This document shows, piece after piece, positions 26,820 to 36,878 of a DNA stretch of 64,000 nt (position 1 is its first letter; each line of letters begins with the position of its first letter). Source of the stretch: Verrucosispora sp. WMMD573. GTDB lineage: Bacteria > Actinomycetota > Actinomycetes > Mycobacteriales > Micromonosporaceae. The position numbers and the translations under genes were made by a program. A model generated the notes under the pieces. It saw only the letters and a list, made by a program, of their open reading frames with translations, ran no database searches and had not been told where the DNA came from. Location: positions 2,728,001 through 2,792,000 of the forward strand of contig NZ_CP114901.1 of assembly GCF_027497175.1 (NCBI RefSeq), read 5' to 3'.

Positions 26820-28291
26820 CCGACGTCACCGCAATGACCGCGACGCAGATCGCGGGGCTCGTCGCCACCGGCGCGGCCTCCGCCGTCGAGGTCACCCAGG
26901 CTCACCTGGACCGGATCGCCAACGTCGACGGCCGGGTCAACGCCTTCCTGCACGTCGACGCCGAGGGCGCGCTGGCCGCCGCCCGCGACATCGACGCTCG
27001 CCGGGCGGCCGGCGAGGAGTTGGGGCCGCTGGCCGGGGTGCCGGTCGCGGTCAAGGACGTCCTCACCACCAAGGGGGTGCCGACCACCGTCGGGTCGAAG
27101 ATCCTTGAGGGCTGGCGTCCGCCGTACGACTCGACGATCGTGGAGCGGCTGCGCGCCGCCGGCACGGTGATGCTCGGCAAGACCAACATGGACGAGTTCG
27201 CCATGGGTTCCTCCACGGAATACTCGGCGTACGGGCCGAGCCGCAACCCGTGGGACACCGACCGCATCCCGGGTGGTTCCGGCGGGGGAAGCGCGGCGGC
27301 GCTCGCCGCGTACGAGGCGCCGCTGGCGATCGGCTCGGACACCGGCGGCTCGATCCGCCAGCCCGGGGCGGTCACCGGCACCGTCGGCGCGAAACCCACC
27401 TACGGCGGCACCTCCCGGTACGGGCTGGTGGCCTTCTGCTCCTCGCTGGACACTCCTGGCCCGTGCGCGCGTACCGTGCTGGACGCGGCGTTGCTGCACG
27501 CGGCGATCGGCGGGCACGACCCGCGTGACTCCACCTCCATCCCGGCCCCGGTGCCGGACGTGGTGGCCGCGGCGAAACTCGGCGCGACCGGCGACCTGAG
27601 CGGGGTGCGGCTGGGCATCGTCACCGAGTTCGGCGGCGAGGGCGCGGAGCCGGGTGTGACGGCCGCCTTCAACGAGGCCGTCGACACGCTGACCAAGCTC
27701 GGCGCGGAGATCGTCGAGATCTCCTGCCCGCACTTCCGGTACGCGCTGCCGGCGTACTACCTGATCGCGCCCAGCGAATGTTCCTCCAACCTGGCCCGCT
27801 TCGACGGCGTCCGGTTCGGGTTGCGGACCGGCGACGACGGCAACCGGTCGCTGGAGGAGGTCATGTCGTTGACCCGGGAGGCCGGCTTCGGTCCCGAGGT
27901 CAAGCGGCGCATCATGCTCGGCACGTACGCGCTTTCCTCGGGCTACTACGACGCCTACTACGGGCAGGCGCAGAAGGTGCGTACGCTGATCACCCGCGAC
28001 TTCACCGCGGCGTTCGAGCGGGTCGACGCGCTGATCTCGCCGACCACCCCGTTCGTCGCCTTCCCGCTCGGCGCGCGCACCTCCGACCCGTACCAGATGT
28101 ACCTGGCCGACCTGTTCACCATCCCGACCAACCTGTACGGCGGGCCGGGCATCTCGGTGCCGTGCGGGCTCTCCGACGGGCTGCCGGTCGGCTTGCAGGT
28201 GATGGCCCCGACCATGGCCGACGACCGGATGTACCGGATCGCCGCCGCGCTGGAGAGCGCCGTCGGCACGTTCACCCCACCGGCACTGTGA
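26816..28291 (+). CDS. gatA: Glutamyl-tRNA amidotransferase subunit GatA
   Basis: GatA is the amidase-signature subunit that releases ammonia from glutamine. The Ser-Ser-Lys triad is present: Lys in [11 protein letters not shown], the Gly/Ser-rich [13 protein letters not shown], and nucleophile Ser in [12 protein letters not shown]. Length of 491 residues is normal. ATG 26816 overlaps the gatC stop; gatB follows after 13 nt. Confidence 0.96.
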   Translation: MTDVTAMTATQIAGLVATGAASAVEVTQAHLDRIANVDGRVNAFLHVDAEGALAAARDIDARRAAGEELGPLAGVPVAVKDVLTTKGVPTTVGSKILEGWRPPYDSTIVERLRAAGTVMLGKTNMDEFAMGSSTEYSAYGPSRNPWDTDRIPGGSGGGSAAALAAYEAPLAIGSDTGGSIRQPGAVTGTVGAKPTYGGTSRYGLVAFCSSLDTPGPCARTVLDAALLHAAIGGHDPRDSTSIPAPVPDVVAAAKLGATGDLSGVRLGIVTEFGGEGAEPGVTAAFNEAVDTLTKLGAEIVEISCPHFRYALPAYYLIAPSECSSNLARFDGVRFGLRTGDDGNRSLEEVMSLTREAGFGPEVKRRIMLGTYALSSGYYDAYYGQAQKVRTLITRDFTAAFERVDALISPTTPFVAFPLGARTSDPYQMYLADLFTIPTNLYGGPGISVPCGLSDGLPVGLQVMAPTMADDRMYRIAAALESAVGTFTPPAL

Positions 28292-28304
28292 GGCAGGAGC
28301 GCAG

Positions 28305-29804
28305 ATGACCACGACACTGCCCGCGTACGACGAGGTCGTCGCGCGCTACGAGCCGGTGATCGGCCTGGAGACCCACGTCGAGCTGGGCACGAACACCAAG
28401 ATGTGGTGCGGCTGCCCGACCGACTTCGGTGGCGAGCCGAACACCCGGGTCTGCCCGGTCTGCCTCGGCCTGCCCGGCTCCCTGCCGGTGGCGAACTCCG
28501 CGGCCATCGAGGCGACCGTCCGGATCGGCTTGGCGCTGAACTGCTCCATCGCGCAGTGGTGCCGGTTCGCCCGGAAGAACTACTTCTACCCGGACATGCC
28601 GAAGAACTTCCAGATCAGCCAGTACGACGAGCCGCTCTGCTTCGACGGCTACCTGGACGTCGAGGTCAACGGCGAGCTGGTGCGCATCGGCATCGAGCGG
28701 GTGCACCTGGAGGAGGACACCGGCAAGACGCTGCACGTCGGCGGCGCCACCGGTCGCATCCACGGCGCCACCGAGTCGCTCGTCGACTACAACCGGGCCG
28801 GCATTCCGCTGGTCGAGATCGTCACCAAGCCGATTCCCGGTACCGGTGCGCTCGCCCCCGAGGTGGCCCGCGCGTACGTCACCGAGCTGCGTGACGTGAT
28901 CCGCTCGCTGGGCGTCTCCGACGTACGCATGGAGGAGGGCTCGCTGCGCTGTGACGTCAACACCTCGCTGAACCTGCCCGGCGAGGAGTGGGGCACCCGC
29001 ACCGAGACCAAGAACGTCAACTCGTTGCGCTCGGTCGAGCGGGCGGTCCGCTCGGAGATGCTGCGCCAGGCGTCCGTACTGGAGGCCGGCGGTCGGATCA
29101 CCCAGGAGACCCGGCACTTCCACGAGGACACCGGGGACACCACCCCGGGCCGGTCCAAGGAGACCGCCACCGACTACCGCTACTTCCCGGAGCCGGACCT
29201 GGTTCCCCTCGCCCCGGACCCGGCCTGGGTGGCGGAGCTGAAGGCCGCCCTGCCGGAGCTGCCCCGGCTGCACCGCCGTCGCCTCCAGGAGACGTGGGGC
29301 CTGTCGGACGCGGACATGCAGTCGGTGCTCAACGCCGGTGCTGTCGAGTTGATCGAGCAGACGGTCGCCGCTGGTGCCTCGCCGGCCGCCGCACGCAAGT
29401 GGTGGCTGGGCGAGCTGTCCCGGCGGGCCAACGAGACGGGTGTGGAACTGGCCGACATCGGCGCGACTCCGGCCCAGGTCGCCGAGCTTCAGGGTCTGGT
29501 CGACGCCGGCAAGCTCAACGACAAGCTGGCCCGTACGGTGCTGGAGGGCGTGGTCGCCGGGGAGGGCTCGCCGACCGAGATCATGACCAACCGCAACCTG
29601 GAGGTCGTCTCCGACACCGGTGCGCTCACCGCAGCGGTGGACGAGGCGATCGCCGCCAACCCGGCCATCGCCGACAAGGTCCGCAGCGGCAAGGTGGCTG
29701 CCGCCGGCGCCCTGGTCGGCGCGGTCATGAAGACCACCCGTGGCCAGGCCGACGCCCAAACCGTCCGCACCCTGATCCTGGACCGCCTCAACACCCAACC
29801 CTGA
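28305..29804 (+). CDS. gatB: Asp/Glu-tRNA(Asn/Gln) amidotransferase subunit GatB
   Basis: GatB binds tRNA and activates the mischarged aminoacyl group. Signature sequences are [31 protein letters not shown] (Cys pairs of a zinc site) and [16 protein letters not shown]. The YqeY-like tail domain covers the last 150 residues ([20 protein letters not shown]). The 499-residue length is normal. It ends the gatCAB operon and is followed by a C-rich stretch and a large hairpin (29834-29898). Confidence 0.96.
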   Translation: MTTTLPAYDEVVARYEPVIGLETHVELGTNTKMWCGCPTDFGGEPNTRVCPVCLGLPGSLPVANSAAIEATVRIGLALNCSIAQWCRFARKNYFYPDMPKNFQISQYDEPLCFDGYLDVEVNGELVRIGIERVHLEEDTGKTLHVGGATGRIHGATESLVDYNRAGIPLVEIVTKPIPGTGALAPEVARAYVTELRDVIRSLGVSDVRMEEGSLRCDVNTSLNLPGEEWGTRTETKNVNSLRSVERAVRSEMLRQASVLEAGGRITQETRHFHEDTGDTTPGRSKETATDYRYFPEPDLVPLAPDPAWVAELKAALPELPRLHRRRLQETWGLSDADMQSVLNAGAVELIEQTVAAGASPAAARKWWLGELSRRANETGVELADIGATPAQVAELQGLVDAGKLNDKLARTVLEGVVAGEGSPTEIMTNRNLEVVSDTGALTAAVDEAIAANPAIADKVRSGKVAAAGALVGAVMKTTRGQADAQTVRTLILDRLNTQP

Positions 29805-29833
29805 CCCCACCCCACCCCACCCCCACCCGACCG

Positions 29834-29898
29834 CGTTGATCATGAGGTTGGCGGCAGTTGTCGATCTTTGCGCTGCCGCTAACCTCCCATGATCAACG
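29834..29898. repeat. GTTGATCATGA palindromic element, copy 1
   Basis: A long stem (11 perfect pairs, then about 12 more with a 2-nt bulge and a wobble) encloses a 15-nt loop. It directly follows a C-rich CCCCAC-type stretch (29806-29829) after the gatB stop. The outer arm is shared with the element at 32355-32415. It may serve as a terminator or be a dispersed palindromic repeat. Confidence 0.8.
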
Positions 29899-29925
29899 GG
29901 TGCGCCACCCCGATCGAGGGCGTCA

Positions 29926-32310
29926 ATGGAGATGCCTGGATGGAGTTCCAGCGTGGACGAGCATGAACTTGGTGTGCTTGACGAGATTCAGCGGCGGGTG
30001 TTGTGGCTTGCCACCCGGATCGTGGACGCGGCGAATCACGACCGGGGTGCTGGGGACGGGGTGAAGGTCGGCGGGCACCAGGCGTCGAGCGCCTCGCTTG
30101 TCACCGCGATGACGGCGTTGTGGTTCGCCCACCTGGACGGCGAGGACCGGGTGGCGGTCAAGCCGCACGCCTCCCCGGTCTTCCATGCCATCCAGTACCT
30201 GCTGGGCAACCTGGACCGGTCGTACCTGCCCCGGCTGCGGGCGCGGGGCGGACTCCAGTCGTACCCGTCGCGGACGAAAGACCCGGACGAGGTGGACTTC
30301 TCCACCGGCTCGGTGGGGCTCGGCGCCGCCGCGCCGCTGTTCGCCGCGGTGACCCGACGCTACGTCGACGCACACTTCGGTGCCCGGCCGCACTCCCGGT
30401 TCGTCGCCCTGATCGGTGACGCCGAACTGGACGAGGGCAACATCTGGGAGGCCGTCGCCGACCCGGCCACCACCGGGCTCGGCAACGTGATGTGGGTGGT
30501 CGACTTCAACCGGCAGTCGCTGGACCGGGTCGTCCCCGGGGTGCGGATCGACCAGTGGCGCGGCCAGTTCGAGGCCGCCGGCTGGCACGTCGTCGAGGTG
30601 AAGTACGGCCGCCGGCTCGCCGAGGCGTACGACCGGCCGGGCGGCGCGGCGCTGCGCGACTGGATCGACGCGATGCCGAACGAGCAGTACCAGTCGCTGT
30701 TCGGGCTGACCGGCCCGGCGCTGCGCAAGCAGTTCCTGGACGGTGCCCCCGAGGGCATCGCCGCGTTGATCGCCGACGTCTCCGACACCGATCTCGGCCC
30801 GCTCGTCACCGACCTGGGCGGGCACGACCTGGCCGCGCTGCTGGACGCGTACGCCCAGTGCGACGCGGTGACCGACCGCCCGAGCGTGGTGTTCGCGTAC
30901 ACCGTCAAGGGGTGGGGACTGCCGATCGCCGGTAACCCGCGTAACCACTCCGCCCTGTTGACTGGCGAACAGGTCGACGCGTTGCGCGCCGCGCAGGGGT
31001 TGACCCGGGACACCGAGTGGGACCGGCTCGACCCGGCTTCGCCGGCCGGGATCCGAGCCGGGCAGCGCCGCGAGGCGCTGTCCCGCGCGCCCCGCGAGCG
31101 TGCGCTGGGGGCCACCGTGCCCCAGGCCACGAACGTACGCGCCAACAAGCCGATCTCCACCCAGGAGGTCTTCGGTCGGGTGCTTGTCGACCTGGCCCGT
31201 GATCCGCAGGTGGGGAAATATCTCGTCACCACCGCGCCGGACGTGGCCACCTCCACCAACCTGGCCGGGTTCATCAACAAGACCGGCGTGTTCGCACCGA
31301 CCGCCCAGCGTTCCTGGTCGGAGGACCGGGTGCTGCGCTGGACGGAGAGCCCCGAGGGGCAGCACATCGAGCTGGGCATCTCCGAGATGAACCTGTTCCT
31401 GCTGCTCGGCCAGCTCGGCCTGGCGTGGGACCTGTCCGGGCAGCCATTGCTGCCGGTCGGCACCGTCTACGACCCGTTCGTGTTGCGCGGACTCGACGCG
31501 TTCCTGTACGGCACCTATTCCGGTGCCCGCTTCGTGGTCGCGGGTACCCCGTCCGGGGTGACCCTCGCGCCGGAGGGTGGCGCTCACCAGTCGACAATCA
31601 CCGCGAGCGTGGGCCTGGAACTGCCCGGGGTGACCTTCGTCGAGCCCGCGTACGCGGCCAGCCTGGACTGGCTGCTCTGCGACGCGTTCGGGCACATCGC
31701 CGGTGCGACCCGGGCGACGCCGACGGCGGTGCCGGCCGAGGACGGGGCGTACTACTTCCGGCTCAGCACCCGGCCGGTGGACCAGGCGCCGTTCGAGGCG
31801 GCCCGGGCCCGGCTCGGTGACGCGGTACTGCGCCGGCAGGTGCTCGCCGGGGCGTACCGACTGGTCGACGCCCACCAGGCGCACCCGCAGCTGGCGGACG
31901 CGCCGACGGTGCAACTGGCCGCCTCCGGGGCGGTGCTACCCGAGGTGCTGGCCGCGGCGGCGGAACTGGCCGATGAGGGGGTAGCCGCCCACGTGGTGGA
32001 CGTGACCAGCCTGGACCGCCTCTACCGGGCGTGGCAGCGCACCCTGCGTCAGGGCGTACGCACGGCGACCGTGCCGAGCGTGCCGGGCGCGCTGCGGTCC
32101 GCCTTCGCCGACCGGGTGCCGGTGGTGACCGTGCACGACGCCGCCTCGCACGCCATGGCCTGGCTCGGCTCGGCGGTCGGTGCCCCCGCGGTGCCGCTCG
32201 GCGTCGACGAGTTCGGCCAGTCCGGCAGCGTCCAAGACCTCTACGACCTCCACGACCTGCTCCCCGGCAGCATCGTCAACGCCGCCCTCGCCGCCCTCTC
32301 CCTCCGCTGA
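29926..32310 (+). CDS. Pyruvate dehydrogenase E1-like / transketolase-like ThDP enzyme
   Basis: The 794-residue protein resembles the homodimeric (AceE-type) E1 of pyruvate dehydrogenase. It has KVGGHQASSASLVTAMTALWF, a ThDP site variant GDAELDEGNIWEA ... VVDFNRQSLD, the second transketolase-like domain with QHIELGISEMNLFLLLGQLGL, and a C-terminal domain. Canonical AceE is about 890-920 residues, so this is shorter and may be a paralogue with another 2-oxoacid substrate. No E2 or E3 gene adjoins. The start at ATG 29926 is tentative; a GTG at 29953 is close. Confidence 0.8.
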   Translation: MEMPGWSSSVDEHELGVLDEIQRRVLWLATRIVDAANHDRGAGDGVKVGGHQASSASLVTAMTALWFAHLDGEDRVAVKPHASPVFHAIQYLLGNLDRSYLPRLRARGGLQSYPSRTKDPDEVDFSTGSVGLGAAAPLFAAVTRRYVDAHFGARPHSRFVALIGDAELDEGNIWEAVADPATTGLGNVMWVVDFNRQSLDRVVPGVRIDQWRGQFEAAGWHVVEVKYGRRLAEAYDRPGGAALRDWIDAMPNEQYQSLFGLTGPALRKQFLDGAPEGIAALIADVSDTDLGPLVTDLGGHDLAALLDAYAQCDAVTDRPSVVFAYTVKGWGLPIAGNPRNHSALLTGEQVDALRAAQGLTRDTEWDRLDPASPAGIRAGQRREALSRAPRERALGATVPQATNVRANKPISTQEVFGRVLVDLARDPQVGKYLVTTAPDVATSTNLAGFINKTGVFAPTAQRSWSEDRVLRWTESPEGQHIELGISEMNLFLLLGQLGLAWDLSGQPLLPVGTVYDPFVLRGLDAFLYGTYSGARFVVAGTPSGVTLAPEGGAHQSTITASVGLELPGVTFVEPAYAASLDWLLCDAFGHIAGATRATPTAVPAEDGAYYFRLSTRPVDQAPFEAARARLGDAVLRRQVLAGAYRLVDAHQAHPQLADAPTVQLAASGAVLPEVLAAAAELADEGVAAHVVDVTSLDRLYRAWQRTLRQGVRTATVPSVPGALRSAFADRVPVVTVHDAASHAMAWLGSAVGAPAVPLGVDEFGQSGSVQDLYDLHDLLPGSIVNAALAALSLR

Positions 32311-32354
32311 CCCACCCCCCACCCCCACCCCCACCCTCGCTCGCCGCCTTCCCC

Positions 32355-32415
32355 GTTGATCATGAAGTTGTTGTGCCCGGGAAGCGCTCTCCCGGACAAC
32401 AACTTCATGATCAAC
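32355..32415. repeat. GTTGATCATGA palindromic element, copy 2
   Basis: The outer stem is 20 perfect base pairs (32355-32374 with 32396-32415). A 6-bp inner stem (32377-32382 with 32390-32395) sits behind a 2-nt bulge. It follows a C-rich stretch after the previous gene's stop and shares its outer arm with copy 1 at 29834-29898. It lies between two converging genes. Confidence 0.82.
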
Positions 32416-32416
32416 A

Positions 32417-32534
32417 GGTTGGGGCGGGTTGGGCGGGTTGGGGCGGGTTGGGTTACTGGGTGGGGGTGGGGGTGGGGGTGGGGGTGATGGTGGGGGTGGG
32501 GGTTGGGGTGGCGCTCAGGGGGGTGGTGGGGGGA
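32417..32534 (+). repeat. G-run tract with quadruplex potential
   Basis: The plus strand has about twenty runs of three to five G separated by one to a few bases. From 32457 it is mostly GGGGGT repeats. On the minus strand this encodes the (Thr-Pro)n tail of the metallophosphoesterase. A C-rich counterpart lies at about 32308-32336 on the other side of the hairpin. Confidence 0.8.
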
Positions 32535-34072
32535 GGGGCGATTACGGTGCGTTCGAGGTTCACCTGGGCCTGGCCGGTGCCGCCCACGGTGATGTCGTCG
32601 TACGCCTGGAGTCGCTTCTCCTGGTCGAAGTAGAGCACCGTCATGGCCAGCGGGGTCGGCTCCTCCTGCTCCAGCCCGCGCAGCCCGGCACCGCCGGTGG
32701 AGCCCTGCACCATCAGCGTGGTCGGTTGCTGGCCGGGCACCTCCGGCAGCGTGTTGACCTGCCGGTCGTGGGTGTGCCCGGCGAGCACCAGCGGGGTGGT
32801 GCCGGACAGTGGGCCGGCAGCGGCCGGGTCGTGCACCAGGGCGATGTCGACCGGCCGGGGTGAGCTGCGGATCGTGGCGGCGAGTGTCTCCCCGTTGGTG
32901 ATCACCTGGTCGGCGGTGGTCTGGTTGAGCCCGCCGCTGGCCGGTGAGGTGCTCTTGTCCGGGGTGAAGCGGGGGTCACCGATCCCGGCGATGGTCAGCC
33001 CGGCGACGGTGGTCGTGGTGTTGTCCAGCACGACCGCGTTGGGTTGCCGGGCCACCGCCGCCGCCGTACGCCCCGAGTCGTGGTTGCCCCGGATGTACAC
33101 GTACGGCTTCTCCAGCAGGCTGATCGAGCCGACGTAGGACGCCTCCGGTTCGCTGCCCCAGTCGGTGATGTCGCCGGTGTCGATCACCACGTCGATGCCG
33201 AACTGCTCGGTCACGGTCCGGATGAGCTGCCAGGCGCTCGGGTTGAGATGCAGATCGGAGATGTGCAGTACCCGGGTGGTGTCCGGGTCCGGCTCGTACA
33301 CCGGCAGCGCCGACACCGTCGTGTACAACTGGGTGACGTTGCCGATGAGGCGCTGGAGCTGCTCGGCGTACCGGGTGTAGTCGTCGGCGATCTTGCGTAC
33401 GTCACCGACGATCGCCGGGGCGTTGACCAGTAGGCCCTCGTAGCGGGGCTCCTCGATCGACTGGGGCCGGACGGTCGCCGCGGCGGTACCCAGGCTGCCG
33501 GCGGTGATCAGCAGCGCCAGGCCGCCGGCCCAGGCCGCCCGGCGGGTGTCGCGGAACACCAGCAGCGCCAGCACCAGGGTGGCCAGTACGGACGAACCGA
33601 CGGTGCGCAGCCCGAGCCGCAGCACCCCCTCCCGGATCTCGTCGACCGCTGACTGGGTGGCCCGGTTGAGGCTCGCCGGATCACCGATCAGCGCCTCGAC
33701 GCGGCTCTGCTCCAGCGCGCCCAGCTCCACAGTCAGCTTGGTAGGCCCGTCGTGACTGTTCAGCAGCAGCGAGCCCAGCGGCGGGATGTCGACGGTGGTG
33801 CCGCCATCGGTCGTCGGCGACACGGACAGTTGAGCACGGAACGGACCGATGTCGGTGTCCACGTTCCCGCCCACCAGGACCCCGGCGAGTACGCCGACCA
33901 GCGTCACGGCCAGGACGGCCAGGGCGAGAGCGAGGCGGCGCAGGCCCCGGTGCGACTCCCGGTCACGCTGCGGTGCGGCGGAGCGCCGCAGAGATGGGAA
34001 ACGGCGCGGCCGACCCGGGGTCGTTTCCCCGTCCCGATCGCGGCGCGGCTCGTCGTTCTGCTGACCGTTCAT
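32453..34072 (-). CDS. Membrane-anchored metallophosphoesterase
   Basis: The 539-residue protein has a basic cytoplasmic start, a membrane helix near residues 46-68, an extracytoplasmic loop, two more helices near 160-200, and then a calcineurin-like phosphoesterase domain. All five metal-binding motifs are visible: DLHLNP, GDITDW, GNHDSG, VHDPAA and GHTHDRQ. The C-terminus is a low-complexity Thr-Pro repeat tail encoded by a G-run tract. The catalytic domain probably faces outside the cell; substrate unknown. It converges on the PDH-like gene. Confidence 0.88.
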   Translation of the reverse strand: MNGQQNDEPRRDRDGETTPGRPRRFPSLRRSAAPQRDRESHRGLRRLALALAVLAVTLVGVLAGVLVGGNVDTDIGPFRAQLSVSPTTDGGTTVDIPPLGSLLLNSHDGPTKLTVELGALEQSRVEALIGDPASLNRATQSAVDEIREGVLRLGLRTVGSSVLATLVLALLVFRDTRRAAWAGGLALLITAGSLGTAAATVRPQSIEEPRYEGLLVNAPAIVGDVRKIADDYTRYAEQLQRLIGNVTQLYTTVSALPVYEPDPDTTRVLHISDLHLNPSAWQLIRTVTEQFGIDVVIDTGDITDWGSEPEASYVGSISLLEKPYVYIRGNHDSGRTAAAVARQPNAVVLDNTTTTVAGLTIAGIGDPRFTPDKSTSPASGGLNQTTADQVITNGETLAATIRSSPRPVDIALVHDPAAAGPLSGTTPLVLAGHTHDRQVNTLPEVPGQQPTTLMVQGSTGGAGLRGLEQEEPTPLAMTVLYFDQEKRLQAYDDITVGGTGQAQVNLERTVIAPPPTTPLSATPTPTPTITPTPTPTPTQ

Positions 34073-34138
34073 GATGAGATTCTGACCTGCCCGCCGAAAG
34101 ATCTTGGCAAACCTGGAATGAGGCGGCGCGCTGGCGCC

Positions 34139-35302
34139 TCAGCTGCGCCCGGCACCCCCACCGGCGAAGACGAGGCGCAGCAGTCGGTCGTCCTCGGGCG
34201 CCGGCCGTCCTCGCCCGTCGTGGTTGGAGGTGCCGACCCAGAGGGAACCGTCCGGGGCGGCGGCGATGCCGCGCAGCCGACCGTACCGTTCGGTCAGCAG
34301 GGCCTGCGGCTGACCGAGGACCGTGCCGGTCTCGGTCAGCTCGACCAGCCAGAGTCGTTGACCGCGCAGGCAGGCGGTGGCGAGCATCCGTTCCACCGCA
34401 GCCAGGCCGGAGCAGGACGCCTCGTCGGTCGACCACTGCACGATCGGGTCGACGTACCGGTCGTCGTCGCCGCGTCCCTCGACCTCGGGCCAGCCGTAGT
34501 TCTTGCCCTTGGTGATCTGGTTGATCTCGTCCCAGGTGTTCTGGCCGAACTCGACGGCGTACATCCGGTCGCCGGACCAGGCGATGCCCTGCACGTTGCG
34601 GTGACCCAGGGACCAGACCGGGGAGTCCGGGAAGGGATTTCCGGGAGCCGGCTTCCCGTCCGGCGTGATCCGCAGGATCTTGCCGCCGAGCTGCTTGACG
34701 TCCTGTGACTGGTCGGTGTCCCCGGCGTCGCCGGTGCTGGCGTAGAGCTGCCCGTCGGGACCGAACGCCAGGCCGCCCCCGTTGTGGATGCCCGCCTTGG
34801 GGATGCCGGTGAGGATCGGGGTCGGCGCCTCACCGAGTCGCAGCCGGGCGACCCGGTTGTCCCGTTCGGCGGTGTAGTAGACAAAGACCGTCCGGTCCTG
34901 GGCGAACTGTGGGGAGACCGCGATGCCCAGCAGGCCACCCTCACCCGAGGCGACCACGTCGTCGATGGTCTGCACCTCGGTGACCTTCAGACCGTCCGCG
35001 GTCGACTCGGGCCCGACCTGGACGATGCGGCCACTGTCGCGTTCGGTGACCAGGGCGCCGCCGTCGGGCAGGAAGGCGATCCCCCAGGGCACCCGCAGCC
35101 CCTGGGCGAGCACGGTGGCGACAACCTCCTGGTCGCCGTTGTCCGCGGTGACCGTCGGGCTGGGCAGGTTCGGCGGCGCGCCGGCCGGGTCGGGTTCCGG
35201 GTCCCCGAGGCTGCAACCGCTGGCAACGAGCAGCAGCGTCGCGCAGGACGCCACGAGGGCGGCACGAATCTGACGGGCGCGGAGGTGCGGGGGAGCGCTC
35301 AC
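34139..35302 (-). CDS. Lipoprotein PQQ-type sugar dehydrogenase (glucose/sorbosone dehydrogenase family)
   Basis: A signal peptide ends in a lipobox (LLLVASGC), so the mature protein should be lipid-anchored outside the membrane. The rest is a six-bladed beta-propeller of the soluble glucose dehydrogenase family: [68 protein letters not shown] (His and Arg near the cofactor), and [20 protein letters not shown]. These enzymes oxidise sugars with PQQ or a similar cofactor. GTG 35302 is chosen because the signal peptide starts there. Divergent from a 2-hydroxyacid dehydrogenase. Confidence 0.87.
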   Translation of the reverse strand: MSAPPHLRARQIRAALVASCATLLLVASGCSLGDPEPDPAGAPPNLPSPTVTADNGDQEVVATVLAQGLRVPWGIAFLPDGGALVTERDSGRIVQVGPESTADGLKVTEVQTIDDVVASGEGGLLGIAVSPQFAQDRTVFVYYTAERDNRVARLRLGEAPTPILTGIPKAGIHNGGGLAFGPDGQLYASTGDAGDTDQSQDVKQLGGKILRITPDGKPAPGNPFPDSPVWSLGHRNVQGIAWSGDRMYAVEFGQNTWDEINQITKGKNYGWPEVEGRGDDDRYVDPIVQWSTDEASCSGLAAVERMLATACLRGQRLWLVELTETGTVLGQPQALLTERYGRLRGIAAAPDGSLWVGTSNHDGRGRPAPEDDRLLRLVFAGGGAGRS

Positions 35303-35400
35303 CCGGCCCAGAGTAGCCCGCCCGGGCCGGGCCCGTGGAAGGCGACGCCGTGCTGCCCCCATCGGCTGGTCGGGCTGCGCCGACGCCTATCGTCGGCTGG

Positions 35401-36327
35401 GTGAAGGTATGGATCCCGCACGAGGCCGGCCACGCCCTGCTCGGCGAGCTGCCGCCGGAGGTCACCGTCGAGACGATGGAGGATCCGGCGAAGCTGCCCT
35501 CGCCGATGGCCGGCGTCCGATTCTGGGTACCGCCCTTCCTGGCCGGCGAGGACGCCGTGGCCGTGCTGCGCGAGCTGCCCGACCTGGCGGTGGTGCAGCT
35601 ACTCTCGGCCGGCGCGGATGCCTGGGTGGGTCGGGTGCCGGCCGGTGTCACGCTATGTGACGCCCGTGGGGTGCACGATCCGTCCACCGCCGAATGGGTG
35701 GTCGCGGCCATCCTCTCCCAGTTGCGTGCCTTCCCGGCGATGGCCCGGGCGCAGGCCCGGCGACGGTGGGCGTACGACGAGGTGGCCCCGACCGACGAAC
35801 TGGCCGGCAAACGGGTGCTGATCGTCGGTGCGGGGTCGATCGGTACCGCGTTACGGCAGCGGCTGACGCCGTTCGAGGTGGAGTTCGTGATGGTGGCCCG
35901 GACCGCCCGGCCCGAGCAGGGGGTGCACGGCGTCGACGAGCTGCCGCGACTGCTGCCGCAGGCCGACGTCGTGGTGCTGCTGGTGCCGTTGACCGAGCAG
36001 ACCCGGGGGCTGGTCGACGCCACGTTCCTCGCCGCGATGCGGGACGGTGCCCTGCTGGTGAACGCCGCCCGGGGCCCGGTGGCCCGGACCGACGCCCTGG
36101 TCGCCGAGCTGGCCACCGGACGGATCTCCGCCGCGCTGGACGTGACTGATCCGGAGCCGCTGCCCGCCGACCATCCGCTCTGGGAGCTGCCGAACGTGCT
36201 GATCACTCCGCACGTGGCCGGCTCGGTGCGGGGCCTGCTGCCCAGGGCATACCGTCTGGTCGGTCAGCAGATCCGACGGTTCGCCGCCGGTGAGCCGCCG
36301 CGCAACGTGGTGGTGGACGGCTACTGA
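35401..36327 (+). CDS. 2-hydroxyacid dehydrogenase (D-isomer specific family)
   Basis: This 308-residue NAD(P)-binding enzyme has the Rossmann motif LIVGAGSIGTALRQRL near residue 140. The catalytic residues are Arg in LVNAARGPVARTDAL, Glu in LDVTDPEPLP and His in LITPHVAGSV. It reduces a 2-oxoacid or oxidises the D-2-hydroxyacid; the exact substrate (glyoxylate, pyruvate, other) is not decided. GTG 35401 follows a weak ribosome site. Its last 7 nt overlap the 3' end of a converging small gene. Confidence 0.88.
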   Translation: MKVWIPHEAGHALLGELPPEVTVETMEDPAKLPSPMAGVRFWVPPFLAGEDAVAVLRELPDLAVVQLLSAGADAWVGRVPAGVTLCDARGVHDPSTAEWVVAAILSQLRAFPAMARAQARRRWAYDEVAPTDELAGKRVLIVGAGSIGTALRQRLTPFEVEFVMVARTARPEQGVHGVDELPRLLPQADVVVLLVPLTEQTRGLVDATFLAAMRDGALLVNAARGPVARTDALVAELATGRISAALDVTDPEPLPADHPLWELPNVLITPHVAGSVRGLLPRAYRLVGQQIRRFAAGEPPRNVVVDGY

Positions 36328-36698
36328 TCCGCGTCGGCGACGTCACGTCCGGCCGCCGCCACCAGCCGAGGCAGGTCCGCGCCACGCACGGCCGGGAGCA
36401 CGAACCATCGACCGTCGTCGAGCTGGGCCACCGCCCGCCCGCGCGGATCGGCGGCCAGCTCGACCACCTGCTCCCAGGAGAACCGGCGTTCTCCGGCGAG
36501 CGCCCGTACCCGTAGGCCACTGGCGTCGGCGTCGGTGCCGGCCCGCCAGGCCCAGACGGCCACCCCCAGCGGCACCAGCAGCACCGGCAGCAGATAGGGG
36601 CGGGAGCTGGCCAGCGGCAGGGCGCCGATGGTGGCGACGATCGCCCCGACCAGGATGGCCTGGTTGTGCCGGAATCGTGCGGTGTCGGTGCGAGGCAT
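36321..36698 (-). CDS. Small membrane protein with PH-like domain
   Basis: The 125-residue protein has two membrane helices near its N-terminus (AILVGAIVATIGALPL and YLLPVLLVPLGVAVWAW), then a soluble segment (GLRVRALAGERRFSWEQVVELAADPRGRAVAQLDDGRWFVLPAV). That segment matches the bacterial PH-like (bPH2/YdbS-type) pattern seen in many actinobacterial membrane proteins. Function unknown. It ends inside the 3' end of the converging hydroxyacid dehydrogenase gene (7-nt overlap). Confidence 0.75.
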   Translation of the reverse strand: MPRTDTARFRHNQAILVGAIVATIGALPLASSRPYLLPVLLVPLGVAVWAWRAGTDADASGLRVRALAGERRFSWEQVVELAADPRGRAVAQLDDGRWFVLPAVRGADLPRLVAAAGRDVADADQ

Positions 36699-36878
36699 GA
36701 CCAGATGATCCCACCCGGTCCGGGACGGCCGGCGGTGGGCCGAGGTAGCGAGCGGCACGGCCGCAAGGTGGTACCGGCGGCCACCCACCCCGACACTCAG
36801 TCGCCGTGACCTGACTCACTGTCGACTGGCCGTCACTTCCCGCCGAGCGACTCGTTCATCGATGGTGGGCGGTGGACC

